Assembly (NCBI RefSeq): GCF_041929235.1
Contig: NZ_JBHFNP010000131.1
Coordinates: 1-64,000 of the forward strand
From: Microseira sp041929235
Lineage (GTDB): Bacteria; Cyanobacteriota; Cyanobacteriia; Cyanobacteriales; Aerosakkonemataceae
Length of the DNA: 64,000 nucleotides
Reading direction: 5' to 3'
Shown here: piece after piece, positions 34,758 through 44,153 of the stretch
Numbering within the stretch: the first letter of the stretch is position 1
Layout: the number at the start of each line of letters is the position of its first letter
Translations under genes and position numbers: made by a program
Notes under the pieces: generated by a model
The model's input: only the letters and a program-made list of their open reading frames with translations
Database searches by the model: none
What the model was told of the DNA's origin: nothing

Positions 34758-37556
34758 TTACCCTTTGAACGATCGCTGTAAAGCGGCGATCAATTCTTTG
34801 GCGGTGAAGGGTTTGGGTAAAAACTGTTTGATGTCGATGCTTGTGGTATTTGCGATCGCATCGCTAGAAGTCAACCCACTCATGGCGATAATCTCAACTT
34901 GGGGGTTCATTTTTCTTAACGTGCGGCTGGCGATCGCACCATCCATCGTCGGCATCATCATATCCATCAACACCAGAGAAATTTCATTCATGTGTTCGGC
35001 GTATTCTGCGATCGCTTCAATCCCATCGCTGGCAGTCAAAACTCTATAATTGTAGCTTTCTAGAGTAGCTTTAGTAATCTCGCGAATCGCCGCTTCATCA
35101 TCTACAACTAATATTAATTCCCCATTACCTGAGAATAATTCCAACTCGATTGCTGCTTGCATCAAGGTGCCCTCGCTAGCAGGCAAGTACACCTTAAATT
35201 CACTCCCCGCGCCTACCTGACTCGATACTTCTACAAAACCGCCGTGAGTTTTAACAATACCCAGTACCGTAGATAAACCCAACCCCGTGCCTTTACCTAC
35301 TTCTTTGGTGGTAAAAAACGGGTCAAAAATGCGATCGATAATTTCTGGAGGGATGCCAACACCCGTATCGCTGACTGTAATGACAACCTTCGCACCCACT
35401 GTAGCTTCAACGTTCATCCTGGCATAGCTTTCATCGATGTTAATATTGGCGCCGCTAATGCTCAAAGTCCCCCCGTGCGGCATGGCATCGCGTCCATTCA
35501 CGACTAGGTTCATAAACACCTGATGCAGTTGCGTTGCATCCGCAGAAACAGTCCATAATTCTGAGGGGATATCGGATTCAATTTCAATCGTTTTGGGAAA
35601 CGTGCGTTTGGCAATTTGTTCGATATCTAAAAGCAAGTGCTTCAGTTGCACGCTCGTGCGCTTTCCTTCCGCTCCCCGCGCAAATGATAGAATTTGCTTC
35701 ACCAAATCCGCGCCTCGTTTGGCATTCGTTTCTAGCATCAAAAGCATCCGCTGACTTTGTTCGTCGAGGTGGGGAAGTTTGAGGGGTAGCAGTTGCGCCA
35801 CGGCGAGAACCGGCGTCAAAATATTGTTGAGGTCGTGGGCAATTCCGCTCGCCAGAGTCCCCAGACTTTCTAACCGTTGAGCGCGTAAAAATTTCGTTTC
35901 CAGTTGTTTTTTTTCGGTGATATCTGTATCGACGATCAAAATAGATTTGGGATTTCCCGCTTCATCCCGCACCAGCGTCCAATGGCTTTCTACCAGGATT
36001 TCTTTACCATCTTTTTTGACTTTATGCAACTCGCCTTGCCACGCCCCCGACTCGATAGTAGCTTTTAATGCTACTTCCTGTTGAGTTGGATCTTTCTTGG
36101 ACAAAAAATCTTGGGTATTTTTTAGCAGTACTTCTTCTGGCTTCCAACCGTATAAGCGTTCTGCACCTTTATTCCAGAATAGAATTTGGTTGTCTAAATC
36201 TCTGACAAAAATGGCATCGGTTGCTACATCTAGCAAAGCCGCTTGTTCGCGGATTTTCTGTTCGGCTTGCTTGTATTCTAGAATCATTTTTGCGTTCTCT
36301 AAAGCAACCGCAGCGCTAGCAGCCAAACCTTCCAACAGAGTGATGTCGCGATCGCTAAATCGGTCATACTCTTTGTTGTGCAACTCCAAACAGCCGATCA
36401 ACTCATCTTTGCGGCTAAAAATCGGCACGATCGCCAGATTTTTCACCCCCAAAGATCGTTGCATTTCCCCAACATAGGAGTCCAGCGCCGTATCGTTGGT
36501 ATAATAAGGCATCTTTGTCAGCATCAACCAACCCGCAATACCTCCTTTTCCCGGCTCGAAAGTGAAATTGAGCGGGCGTATTTGTCCCTTTTGATGGTAT
36601 TCTGTGAAGGTCATTTTCCCTTCGATTACCAATCCGGCAACCCCGGCGCTTGCTCCCACTAATTCCATTGCCGCCGCGATTAAAGTTCCCAGCACTGCCG
36701 GTATTTTCAGCACCGTATTAATCTTGCGAGTGGCGCGGGAGAGGACTTCCAACTGGTGCGTGCGCCGCAGTAAAGATTCTTCTGACTGCTTGCGTTCGCT
36801 AATATCTTCTGCAATCCCCCCCAAGTACCAAATTTCTCCCCGTTCATCCGGAATGGCAAAACTGCGATCCCAAATCCAGCGCACCGACCCATCCGGCTGC
36901 AAGATGCGATATTCTACATTGGTGGGTTTGCCCTGGATTTGTTGCTCTAGCTTCCACCGTACAACCTCCCGATCTTCTGGATAAACTGCATCGATCCAAG
37001 CATCAGGGCGATCGCCCAGACTCTCTACCCCTCGACCCCAGATTTTTTCATACGCAGGGCTAGTGTAAAAATTATTACTTGAATTTGGGTTTCCCATCCA
37101 GACGGCTGCCTGGAGATTTTCTGCCAAAGATCTAAACTTAGCCTCGCTTTGGCGCAATTGCAGCTCGATCCGCTTGCGCTCGATGGCGTAGCGCATGGCA
37201 CGCGCCAACAAATTGCCATACACCTGCCCTTTTACCAGATAATCCTGCGCTCCCTCCTGCATCGCCCGCATTGCCAGGGTTTCATCATCTAAACTCGTCA
37301 GCACGACAATCGGAATGTTGGGAGCGTAACGGCGAATCTTGACAAAAGTATCGAACCCCTGGCTATCTGGCAGCGAAAGGTCTAAAAGAATAATATCAAA
37401 GCTTTCTACGTCGAGACATTTTAGTGCCTCCTCTAGCAACTCTACCTGCTTGATGTCGAACTGGGCCGTGGTAACCTCGTCTAAGTACTCCTCCAACAGA
37501 CGCGCATCTGGGGGGTTATCTTCGACTAACAAAACTTTGATCGATTGCTTTGCCAT
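34758..37556 (-). CDS. REC-PAS-GAF-PAS hybrid histidine kinase with C-terminal receiver
   Basis: About 932 residues from ATG 37556 (AKQSIKVLLVEDN); the frame open to 37664 adds 36 residues of repeat and should be ignored. N-terminal receiver about 5-125 (Asp in IILLDLSLPDSQG), PAS about 135-255, GAF about 270-425, PAS about 430-555, HisKA His574 in GIAHDLNN, ATPase domain about 670-800 (NLVVNGRDAM N-box kept; GTGLGLSTV), C-terminal receiver about 815-932 (Asp in LVLMDMMMP). The HisKA belongs to the AHDLNN type, unlike the SHELRTP kinases elsewhere here. The GAF has no bilin-binding cysteine pattern. Third gene of the minus-strand set, 74 bp after the Rcp1-like regulator, which may share its N-terminal receiver's input. 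Confidence 0.9.
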   Translation of the reverse strand: MAKQSIKVLLVEDNPPDARLLEEYLDEVTTAQFDIKQVELLEEALKCLDVESFDIILLDLSLPDSQGFDTFVKIRRYAPNIPIVVLTSLDDETLAMRAMQEGAQDYLVKGQVYGNLLARAMRYAIERKRIELQLRQSEAKFRSLAENLQAAVWMGNPNSSNNFYTSPAYEKIWGRGVESLGDRPDAWIDAVYPEDREVVRWKLEQQIQGKPTNVEYRILQPDGSVRWIWDRSFAIPDERGEIWYLGGIAEDISERKQSEESLLRRTHQLEVLSRATRKINTVLKIPAVLGTLIAAAMELVGASAGVAGLVIEGKMTFTEYHQKGQIRPLNFTFEPGKGGIAGWLMLTKMPYYTNDTALDSYVGEMQRSLGVKNLAIVPIFSRKDELIGCLELHNKEYDRFSDRDITLLEGLAASAAVALENAKMILEYKQAEQKIREQAALLDVATDAIFVRDLDNQILFWNKGAERLYGWKPEEVLLKNTQDFLSKKDPTQQEVALKATIESGAWQGELHKVKKDGKEILVESHWTLVRDEAGNPKSILIVDTDITEKKQLETKFLRAQRLESLGTLASGIAHDLNNILTPVLAVAQLLPLKLPHLDEQSQRMLLMLETNAKRGADLVKQILSFARGAEGKRTSVQLKHLLLDIEQIAKRTFPKTIEIESDIPSELWTVSADATQLHQVFMNLVVNGRDAMPHGGTLSISGANINIDESYARMNVEATVGAKVVITVSDTGVGIPPEIIDRIFDPFFTTKEVGKGTGLGLSTVLGIVKTHGGFVEVSSQVGAGSEFKVYLPASEGTLMQAAIELELFSGNGELILVVDDEAAIREITKATLESYNYRVLTASDGIEAIAEYAEHMNEISLVLMDMMMPTMDGAIASRTLRKMNPQVEIIAMSGLTSSDAIANTTSIDIKQFLPKPFTAKELIAALQRSFKG

Positions 37557-37630
37557 AGGAATTGCTAATTGCTCATTGCTCATTGCTACTTGGGAATCTA
37601 TTGGGCACACCTGCACACGCGCACAAGAGC

Positions 37631-38056
37631 TCATTCTGGGGGTAGTTTGACGATAGTGAACCAAAAGTTTTCTATCGATTGCACAATTTTAACGAACTGC
37701 TCGAAGTCAACGGGTTTAGTAATGTAACAATTTGCACATAGATCGTAGGCTTTCAGGATATCTTCTTCCGCCTGGGAAGTCGTCAGCACAACTACGGGAA
37801 TTCGCTTGAGAGCTTCATCGGCTTTCATTTCCAACAAAACCTGCCGCCCGTCTTTTTTTGGCAAATTCAAATCGAGCAATACTAAGTCAGGATGGGACGC
37901 TTCGCTAAATTTTCCCTCTTTTTTTAAGAAAGCCATTGCTTCGACGCCATCCTCAACGATACTCAAGTTAACAGCTATTTTGCTATCTTCCAGGGCTATC
38001 TGGGTTAACTGAGCATCGCCTGGGTTATCTTCAACTAACAAAACTTCAATTGCCAT
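37631..38056 (-). CDS. Rcp1-like single-domain response regulator
   Basis: 141 residues, one receiver domain. MAIEVLLVEDNPGDAQLTQ, phosphoacceptor in LVLLDLNLPKKDGRQVL, VVVLTTSQAEEDILKAYDL and CYITKPVDFEQF define the Rcp1/RcpA subfamily that pairs with cyanobacterial phytochromes. It lies immediately downstream (on the minus strand) of a kinase with a Cph1-like HisKA and a cyanobacteriochrome GAF, the usual sensor-regulator arrangement. No output domain, so it acts by protein contact or as a phosphate relay, perhaps to the next gene's receiver. Start ATG at 38056. Confidence 0.92.
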   Translation of the reverse strand: MAIEVLLVEDNPGDAQLTQIALEDSKIAVNLSIVEDGVEAMAFLKKEGKFSEASHPDLVLLDLNLPKKDGRQVLLEMKADEALKRIPVVVLTTSQAEEDILKAYDLCANCYITKPVDFEQFVKIVQSIENFWFTIVKLPPE

Positions 38057-38372
38057 GATGATCGGTGGAAAATTTATTAAGTATTAACTCAAGTTGCTAG
38101 TTATAAGCTTTGGCGTTGCCAGCTGGCTAATTGCAAGCTTGCTAATATAGGATTTTTAGCAATCTCGCCATTAGCCATTAGCCATTAACCGCTGTGAGAG
38201 AGATAACTAGCAACTTCAACCCGGTTTCTCTGAAAAATCTTGGGTTTGACAGCGAGAAATCGACGCAGAAACCAGGTTGCTGACTGGGGTAATTGGTAAT
38301 TGGATTCATTGGTGCTGGAATCCTGACAATTACCGATTACCGATTACCCATTACCAGCGTCCTTGGATGTAA
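38057..38372. other. Repeat-bearing gap in the minus-strand signalling operon
   Basis: Contains heptamer units (GCTAATTGCAAGCTTGC, CCATTAGCCATTAGCC), a hairpin element from AACCCGGTTTCTCTG to CGACGCAGAAACCAGGTT (about 38219-38278, same family as 29578-29677) and an AATTACCGATTACC run. No gene. The gap is long enough for an internal promoter for the response regulator. Confidence 0.75.
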
Positions 38373-41300
38373 CTAGCAACTTACGTTATTAGCCGCTTTA
38401 TCTGGAATCGTAAAGTAGAAAATCGCACCCTTACCAGGTTCGGACTCGACCCAGATCCGTCCTGAGTGGCGTTCTACAATTTTCTTGCAGATTGCCAAAC
38501 CAATCCCAGTGCCGGGATATTTCCCCCTAGCGTGCAAGCGCTGAAAGATGACAAAGATGCGTTCGGCATACTGGGATTCGATTCCTATTCCATTATCGCG
38601 CACGTAGAAAAGCCATTCACTTTCGGATAGAGCATGTTCACTAGACGCGGGGACAAGGGAGAGGGGGGACGCGGGGATAATTTTTGATAATTTCTCCGCT
38701 CTCCCTTGTCTCGGAGTCTCCGCGTCATTCCTAACTACTCCAATATGAACCTGGGGGGAAAGTTCGCTGCGGAATTTGATCGCGTTGCCGATCAGATTTT
38801 GGCATAATTGAGTCAGTTGGGTGGCGTCACCCATGACGGTGGGTAAAGCATCGTGGGTAATAACTGCGCCGCTTTCTTGGATGGCAATTTTGAGATTCCC
38901 TAGGGCATTCTCCAACACCTCATTACAATCAACTGGTACAAAAGGCTGTCCGCGAGTGCTAACCCGCGAATAAGCCAATAAATCGTTAATCAAAGTTTGC
39001 ATCCGCCGCGCGCCGTCTACAGCATAGGCAATAAATTCATTTCCCTTGTAATCTAATTTGTCTTTGTACCTGCGTTCGATTAACTGCAAGTAACTCGTCA
39101 CCATTCGCAGGGGTTCTTGCAAGTCGTGGGAAGCAACGTAAGCAAATTGTTCTAATTCTGCATTGGAACGAGCGAGTTCTTCTGCGTAGCGGGTTTGTTG
39201 TTCTAATAGTTGTGCTTGCGATAAGGCTATGCCAATTTGGTTGGCGAGTTGTTGCAGTAAATCGATTTCAAAATGAGTCCAATTTCGGGGACTAGAACAC
39301 TGATGGGCAATCAGCAAACCCCAGCAGTTTTCCCGCATTAAAATCGGTACGACGAGGTTGGCTTTGATACCAAACTGCCGGAGTAATTCCTTATGGCACA
39401 GTGCGATATCGGCGGTTTCGACATCGGCGATCGCCGCCACTCTACCTTGACAATATGGCTCTAGGTGTTCTTGTCCCAGGCAGGGATCGGTGATTTTTTG
39501 AGCCAAAATAGCCGTAAAACCCGGTTCCACAGCTTCTTGCACCACCGTTCCCGATCCGTCGCCCCACAGTCGAAAGATCAGCACTCGGTTGGTATCGAGC
39601 AGTTTTTGCACCTCGGTGACGGCAGTTTGCAGAATTTCGTCTGGTTGCAAAGATTGGCGAATTTTGAGGGTAATTTCGGCAAATAGTTGCGATCGCTGCC
39701 CTTGACGCCTTAATTCCTCTTCAGCTTGCTTAGCTGCGGTGATGTCTCGATCTACCCCTGCCATCCGAACGGGTTTACCCGTTTCATCGTAAAACACCTG
39801 TCCCTTACTCGCAGCCCAGCGAATTGTACCATCAGGTAAGACAAACCGAAATTCAATCTCATAGCTTTCTCCTTGTTTAACAGCATGGGCGATCGCTCTC
39901 ACCACTCGCTCTCGATCTTCCGGGTACACCAAGTTAATAAACGTTTCGTAACGACCGTCGAAACCCCCCGGCGTCAACCCCATCAAGCATTCTAGGTTTT
40001 GGGACCAGCTAATTTGGTTCGTTTGAATATTCCAGTCCCAAGTCCCCATGCAAGCAGCTTCTAGCGCCACCCGCAGCCGTTCTTCGCTTTCCCTCAGCGC
40101 TTCAGAGGCTCGCTGGCGCTCAGTAACATCAGTATGGGAACCCGCCATCCGCACCACCTTGCCTTGTGAGTCCCACAGGGCTTGTCCCCGATCCAGTATC
40201 CATTTATACGTGCCGTCTTTGCACTGCACGCGATGTTCGGTGACGTAAAACGGGGTTTTCTTGGCAAAATGGTCTTTGATCGCTTGGGTTACCCAGCCCA
40301 AGTCATCGGGATGCACTCTTTTTGCCCATTCATCCAAATGGTTGCTAATTTCGTGGTCTTCATACCCCAGCATTTCTTTCCATCGCGGTGAAAAGAAAAC
40401 TTCGTTTGTGCGGACATTCCAGTCCCAAATCCCATCGTTATTACCCCGTAAAGCTAAGTGCCAGCGTTCTTCGCTTTCTCGCAAAGCTTCCTCAGTGTGC
40501 TTGCGCTTGGTAATATCTTGGAAATAAACCGACAACCCATCTTTTGAGGGATAGGCGTGGACTGCAAACCAAGTGGCAAGGGGTGGATAATACTCCTCAA
40601 ATTCCACGCTCACTTGTTCTGAAACAGCTCGATGATACTCCTGGTAGAATTTCGTCCTGATTGCATCTGGAAAGACTTGCCAAAGATTGTTGCCAATTAA
40701 CTCATTTGGGTGCTTCTGCAACAGCCGCGCCGCTTGCCGGTTAACATAGGTCAATCGCCACTCGCTATCCAGGGTCAAAAAGGCATCGGTGATACTTTCT
40801 AGGATGTTGGAGATTTGGTTTTTTGCTGCTTGTTCTTGCTGCAATAGTTGCAGGCGTTCTTGCTCTGCCTGTTTGCGATCGCTGATATCCTGAATCTGCA
40901 CCACAAAATACAACGGCTCACCCAAAGAAGTTCTCACTAACCCCACGCTCAATTGTACCCACACCACTTTCCCTTGTTTGTGCAGGTAGCGCTTTTCCAA
41001 TTGATAAGATCGAATTTCACCTGCTAGCAATTGACGCCGTCGATCTATGCTGGTATCTAAGTCGTCTGGATGGGTAACAGATTGAGAGGTTTTATCCAAT
41101 AATTCCCGTTCTGAATAGCCCAACATTTCGCACAACGAAGGGTTCACTTGCAACCAGCGTCCCGACAAAGATACTAACGCCATGCCAATCGCTGCATGTT
41201 CAAATGCTTGGCGGAAGCGTTCTTCGCTTTCCCGCAGCGCTTCTTCTACCTGTTTGTGTTGGGTAATATCAAACCTGATTGCCAAATATTGCATCGGTTT

Positions 41301-42083
41301 CCCCTCGCGATCGAGACAGGGAACAATCGTCGTATCAACCCAGTAATAGCTGCCATCTTTGGCTTGATTTTTAATCTCTCCCTGCCACACCTGACCGCTA
41401 GAAATCCTTGACCAAAGTTCCCGGAAAAATTCCGGGGTATGGTAACCAGAATTAATCAGGCGATGGGTTTTCCCCATCAGTTCTTCTCTGGAATATTGGG
41501 AAATTTGACAAAATTTATCGTTGACATAGGTGAGCGTGCCTTTTTGGTCGGTCATCGCTACAATCGCTGACTGATATAAGGCAAATTTTTGAAACCTTAA
41601 AGATGCTATGGTGGCTTGCAGCGCTTCCTTTACTTGCTGGCACTGGCTAATATCGCTAAGGGCAGTTTCTTTTGAGTTAAATACTTGCAGCAAATTGGTT
41701 TGAGTTACTAACCCCACCAATTGCCCTTGTTCGTCTACAACGGGTAGGTGGCGAATTCGATGCCGCCGCAACAGCGCTAAAACTGTCAATACCGTCTCCG
41801 ACCCGGTTAGGGTCAACGTAATAACGGGTTGCGCCATCACCTCCTCGATTTTGACCCTGGATAGTTCCAGGGATTTATTAGTTATTTTTACTACATCTTG
41901 ATCAGTAAATATCCCGATACAGCGCCCCGCTTCTACCACCAGAACGCAGGCAGCACTGGTTTGGTTGATTAAAGCGATCGCATCAATCAGCGGGGTATCC
42001 GGCGCCACAGTCAAAGGAGAGCGATCGATAAATCGATCTAAAATGAGTAAGTCAACAAGCTCAAGCTCAGGAACAGGGAACAT
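38373..42083 (-). CDS. CBS-PAS-cyanobacteriochrome histidine kinase (DXCF-type GAF)
   Basis: 1236 residues. CBS pair about 15-135, five PAS domains about 160-780, GAF about 790-960, HisKA His986 in ASHDLQEPLRMV (Cph1-like), ATPase domain about 1060-1230, no receiver. The GAF has DPCLG with Cys868 and DIALCHKELLRQF with Cys896, then IKANLVVPI. Cys896-His is the canonical bilin-binding pair; Cys868 is in a DXCF-like motif 28 residues before, the same spacing I recall for TePixJ (494/522). This predicts a dual-cysteine cyanobacteriochrome, likely violet/blue against green or similar. CBS domains could add adenylate sensing. An in-frame GC-rich hairpin is inserted in the ATPase domain (38644-38727). 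The next gene on the strand is the Rcp1-like regulator. Confidence 0.9.
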   Translation of the reverse strand: MFPVPELELVDLLILDRFIDRSPLTVAPDTPLIDAIALINQTSAACVLVVEAGRCIGIFTDQDVVKITNKSLELSRVKIEEVMAQPVITLTLTGSETVLTVLALLRRHRIRHLPVVDEQGQLVGLVTQTNLLQVFNSKETALSDISQCQQVKEALQATIASLRFQKFALYQSAIVAMTDQKGTLTYVNDKFCQISQYSREELMGKTHRLINSGYHTPEFFRELWSRISSGQVWQGEIKNQAKDGSYYWVDTTIVPCLDREGKPMQYLAIRFDITQHKQVEEALRESEERFRQAFEHAAIGMALVSLSGRWLQVNPSLCEMLGYSERELLDKTSQSVTHPDDLDTSIDRRRQLLAGEIRSYQLEKRYLHKQGKVVWVQLSVGLVRTSLGEPLYFVVQIQDISDRKQAEQERLQLLQQEQAAKNQISNILESITDAFLTLDSEWRLTYVNRQAARLLQKHPNELIGNNLWQVFPDAIRTKFYQEYHRAVSEQVSVEFEEYYPPLATWFAVHAYPSKDGLSVYFQDITKRKHTEEALRESEERWHLALRGNNDGIWDWNVRTNEVFFSPRWKEMLGYEDHEISNHLDEWAKRVHPDDLGWVTQAIKDHFAKKTPFYVTEHRVQCKDGTYKWILDRGQALWDSQGKVVRMAGSHTDVTERQRASEALRESEERLRVALEAACMGTWDWNIQTNQISWSQNLECLMGLTPGGFDGRYETFINLVYPEDRERVVRAIAHAVKQGESYEIEFRFVLPDGTIRWAASKGQVFYDETGKPVRMAGVDRDITAAKQAEEELRRQGQRSQLFAEITLKIRQSLQPDEILQTAVTEVQKLLDTNRVLIFRLWGDGSGTVVQEAVEPGFTAILAQKITDPCLGQEHLEPYCQGRVAAIADVETADIALCHKELLRQFGIKANLVVPILMRENCWGLLIAHQCSSPRNWTHFEIDLLQQLANQIGIALSQAQLLEQQTRYAEELARSNAELEQFAYVASHDLQEPLRMVTSYLQLIERRYKDKLDYKGNEFIAYAVDGARRMQTLINDLLAYSRVSTRGQPFVPVDCNEVLENALGNLKIAIQESGAVITHDALPTVMGDATQLTQLCQNLIGNAIKFRSELSPQVHIGVVRNDAETPRQGRAEKLSKIIPASPLSLVPASSEHALSESEWLFYVRDNGIGIESQYAERIFVIFQRLHARGKYPGTGIGLAICKKIVERHSGRIWVESEPGKGAIFYFTIPDKAANNVSC
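38644..38727. repeat. In-frame hairpin repeat within the ATPase domain
   Basis: GACGCGGGGACAAGGGAGAG and later CTCTCCCTTGTCTCGG, ending CTCCGCGTC, are inverse copies around an AT-rich loop. On the coding strand this adds about 30 residues (ETPRQGRAEKLS then ASPLSLVPASS) between the N-box strand and the G1 box (VRDNGIGI). Frame is retained. Confidence 0.8.
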
Positions 42084-42399
42084 CTTAAACGACTGGCTCT
42101 TGGTTAAAATTGGGACAAATTACCCCATTCAAGGATTTGGGAAACAAACCTCGACACGGGAGCAAAACCGCGACAGTTATATAAAACGGCTAGCCCGATT
42201 GTATCAATCACTTTTCATACCGCAGGCAGTTGCAATCTTTCTTGAAGAATGGCAGCAACAGTAGGGGCGGGTTTTACCAACCAATCTGTGGAAAAAAACC
42301 GGGTTTCTGTGAAACTACGAAGAAACAAAGGTGATGGCGTCGTAAAACCCCCCTCCTGCAACTATTTTGCTAGAAATCGGTTTGAGAGAGGAAGTAAAA
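42084..42399. other. Divergent intergenic region upstream of the cyanobacteriochrome kinase
   Basis: Must contain the promoters of the minus-strand kinase and of the small plus-strand gene at 42400. It carries a reversed partial GTAGGGGCGGGTTTTACCAA element (42261-42280) and AACCGGGTTTCTGTG (about 42297-42311), both interspersed families. AGAGGAAG is the ribosome site before 42400. No other feature stands out. Confidence 0.65.
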
Positions 42400-42582
42400 A
42401 TGGACACACAAAACAGCGAACTCAAACAAATTGCGACCCAAATTTTAGCTGGAATGCTTGCCAATCCCCACATTTATGCCAGCGTCAGCGATGAGAAAGG
42501 CAAGGGACGGCAAGAGCAGGATCTGATTGTGGTAGCAATTGAGATGGCTCAAAGTTTAATTGAACGGGTCGAGAAAATGTAG
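42400..42582 (+). CDS. Small conserved hypothetical protein
   Basis: 60 residues from ATG 42400 with GAGAGGAAG upstream: a helical protein, MDTQNSELKQIATQILAGML, then NPHIYASVSDEKGKGRQEQD and IVVAIEMAQSLIERV. No known domain recognised; the pattern of two amphipathic helices separated by a polar loop resembles small cyanobacterial helper proteins. It stands alone between a divergent kinase and the tnpB element. The frame could start 11 codons earlier at 42367, but the ribosome site supports 42400. Confidence 0.55.
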   Translation: MDTQNSELKQIATQILAGMLANPHIYASVSDEKGKGRQEQDLIVVAIEMAQSLIERVEKM

Positions 42583-42926
42583 CAATCCGGGAGGGATGAA
42601 CAGATATACTCGAAGTAAACTTCCGGTGCAGGAAGATAAATGCTCCTGAGAGAATGTCAAATTATTGACATGGAAAAACGGCGGCAATTACCGCCAAGCG
42701 GCATAGACTACCGGCAGACTTTTTGTAAAAATTCATGGGTGATTAAAAGTACTCAGGCTAAGATTTAGGTAGATTGACCCAGGCTGCATCAGCTTTTCTG
42801 CGGTCACGCCTCAAGAAAAGAGCATGACTAAATAGCCAAATACTTAGCTAAACACGACGAGAAGCTTGCTAACGCCAATAAGTTTCAAAAACCGCAGAGT
42901 CTGGTAAACAAATCGGAGTATCCAGT
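42583..42926. other. Noncoding 344-bp leader of the tnpB element
   Basis: Has short inverted repeats: AATGTCAAATTATTGACAT (about 42654-42672), CGGCGGCAATTACCGCC (42690-42706), ACTTCCGGTGCAGGAAG. It begins straight after the small gene's stop and ends 19 bp before ATG 42927 (CGGAG ribosome site). It may contain the element's left end and promoter, but I could not find a matching right-end structure. No gene seen. Confidence 0.5.
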
Positions 42927-44153
42927 ATGTACGCACTGAAGCTAGAACTAAAACTAAATAACAGAGAAGTTTCGCTTTGGCGCAAACTAGCTGGCTTCAA
43001 ACGCTTGGTCTACAACTTTGGGTTGTACATGCTTCAAGCTTGCTGGGAGTTTGATGGCATAAAGGCGTCGGACTCCCGCGGTATTGATGCCATCAAAAAA
43101 GTATTCACAATGGTGGTGATGAAAGCACCAGAAAACCCATGGATGAAACAATATCCATCCACGGTTTACCAATCTGCGTTCATCGATCTAAAGGAGGCTT
43201 TTTCGAGATGGCGTCAAGGTTTAGCTGAGTTGACAAAAAAGAAGTCTAAAAAGAAAGGCGACTCGTTCACAGTCTACAAAACATCGGGCGTTTACCGAGA
43301 AAAAGGCAAGCCGGCGCTGCCATTAACCAATAGGGTAGTAATCAAACCTGGCAAAAGGATCGTGCTTCCAGGGTTGAAGGAATTTCGATTGAAGGAACGA
43401 ATCGATTTTACTTGCAGTTCTCAAACATTTACTGTTTCTAGAACCGCCGATAAGTGGTTCGTATCATTCCCTCTGGATGTCGAGAAAATTCCGACATTGA
43501 TTCATCCAATTGCAACGGTTGGCGTGGACTTGGGCGTAAAAACTTTATTCTCTTGTTCCGACGGCACACGATACGATATGCCAGCTGCGACAAGATGGGC
43601 GAAAACCAAGCGAAGATCGCTGCAATGGCGCAATCGTAACAAGGTTCTTGGAAGTAAAAGGCTGAAGGTAAAAGCATCCGGTAACGCGCGAAAGTTTTAC
43701 ACGCGCGTTGCCATATTACATGCGCGAATCGCCAACATTCGCCGGGATACAACCCAGAAAATGACGACGGATTTAAGTCGCAAAGCCAAAAGAATTCGGC
43801 TCGAAGATCTGAACGTCGCTGGTATGCTTGCCAACCATAAGTTAGCTGGCGCCATCAGCGACAATTGTTTTTACGAAATCCGTCGTCAATTAACTTACAA
43901 ACAGTCTCATTACGGTACGCGGGTCGAATTGGTTGACCGATGGTATCCGAGTTCTAAAACTTGCTCAAAGTGCCATTACGTCCAACCGATGAAACTATCA
44001 GACCGCTTGTTTCGCTGTCCTGATTGTGGGCATGTTCAATGCCGCGACGAAAACGCCGCAATCAATCTTGAACGCGCTCCTAAAGATAAAGTACGGCTGG
44101 CTGAGTCGGAACTTAACGCCTGTGGACAAGAAGGAGCCGACTCCCTTGGTTGA
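42927..44153 (+). CDS. tnpB: TnpB-family RNA-guided nuclease, apparently intact, without TnpA
   Basis: 408 residues, a usual TnpB length. RuvC residues are all visible: Asp in VGVDLGVKTLFS, Glu in RIRLEDLNVAG, Asp in CRDENAAINLERA. The four-cysteine zinc finger reads CSKCHYV, then FRCPDCGHVQC. N-terminal recognition lobe with LVYNFGLYMLQAC and a Lys-rich KKKSKKKGD loop. TnpB proteins are reRNA-guided DNA nucleases of IS200/IS605 and IS607 elements. No transposase gene accompanies it, so the element depends on help in trans or the gene is domesticated. The reRNA would be expected at its 3' end, in the roughly 70 bp before the pentapeptide gene or overlapping the end of tnpB. Cas12k is ruled out by the complete catalytic triad. 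Confidence 0.92.
   Translation: MYALKLELKLNNREVSLWRKLAGFKRLVYNFGLYMLQACWEFDGIKASDSRGIDAIKKVFTMVVMKAPENPWMKQYPSTVYQSAFIDLKEAFSRWRQGLAELTKKKSKKKGDSFTVYKTSGVYREKGKPALPLTNRVVIKPGKRIVLPGLKEFRLKERIDFTCSSQTFTVSRTADKWFVSFPLDVEKIPTLIHPIATVGVDLGVKTLFSCSDGTRYDMPAATRWAKTKRRSLQWRNRNKVLGSKRLKVKASGNARKFYTRVAILHARIANIRRDTTQKMTTDLSRKAKRIRLEDLNVAGMLANHKLAGAISDNCFYEIRRQLTYKQSHYGTRVELVDRWYPSSKTCSKCHYVQPMKLSDRLFRCPDCGHVQCRDENAAINLERAPKDKVRLAESELNACGQEGADSLG

Noticed and set aside
37557..37664. 36-residue N-terminal extension of the 34758 kinase
   Set aside because: It covers TTGCTCA heptamer repeats; the receiver domain starts right after ATG 37556.
38600..41420. Plus-strand frames opposite the cyanobacteriochrome kinase
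   Set aside because: They are shadows of a long, well-supported gene on the other strand.
42927..44153. Possible Cas12k or other type V CRISPR effector
   Set aside because: The protein is 408 residues with a complete RuvC triad and zinc finger, ordinary for TnpB; Cas12k is larger and catalytically dead. No array or Tns genes are near.
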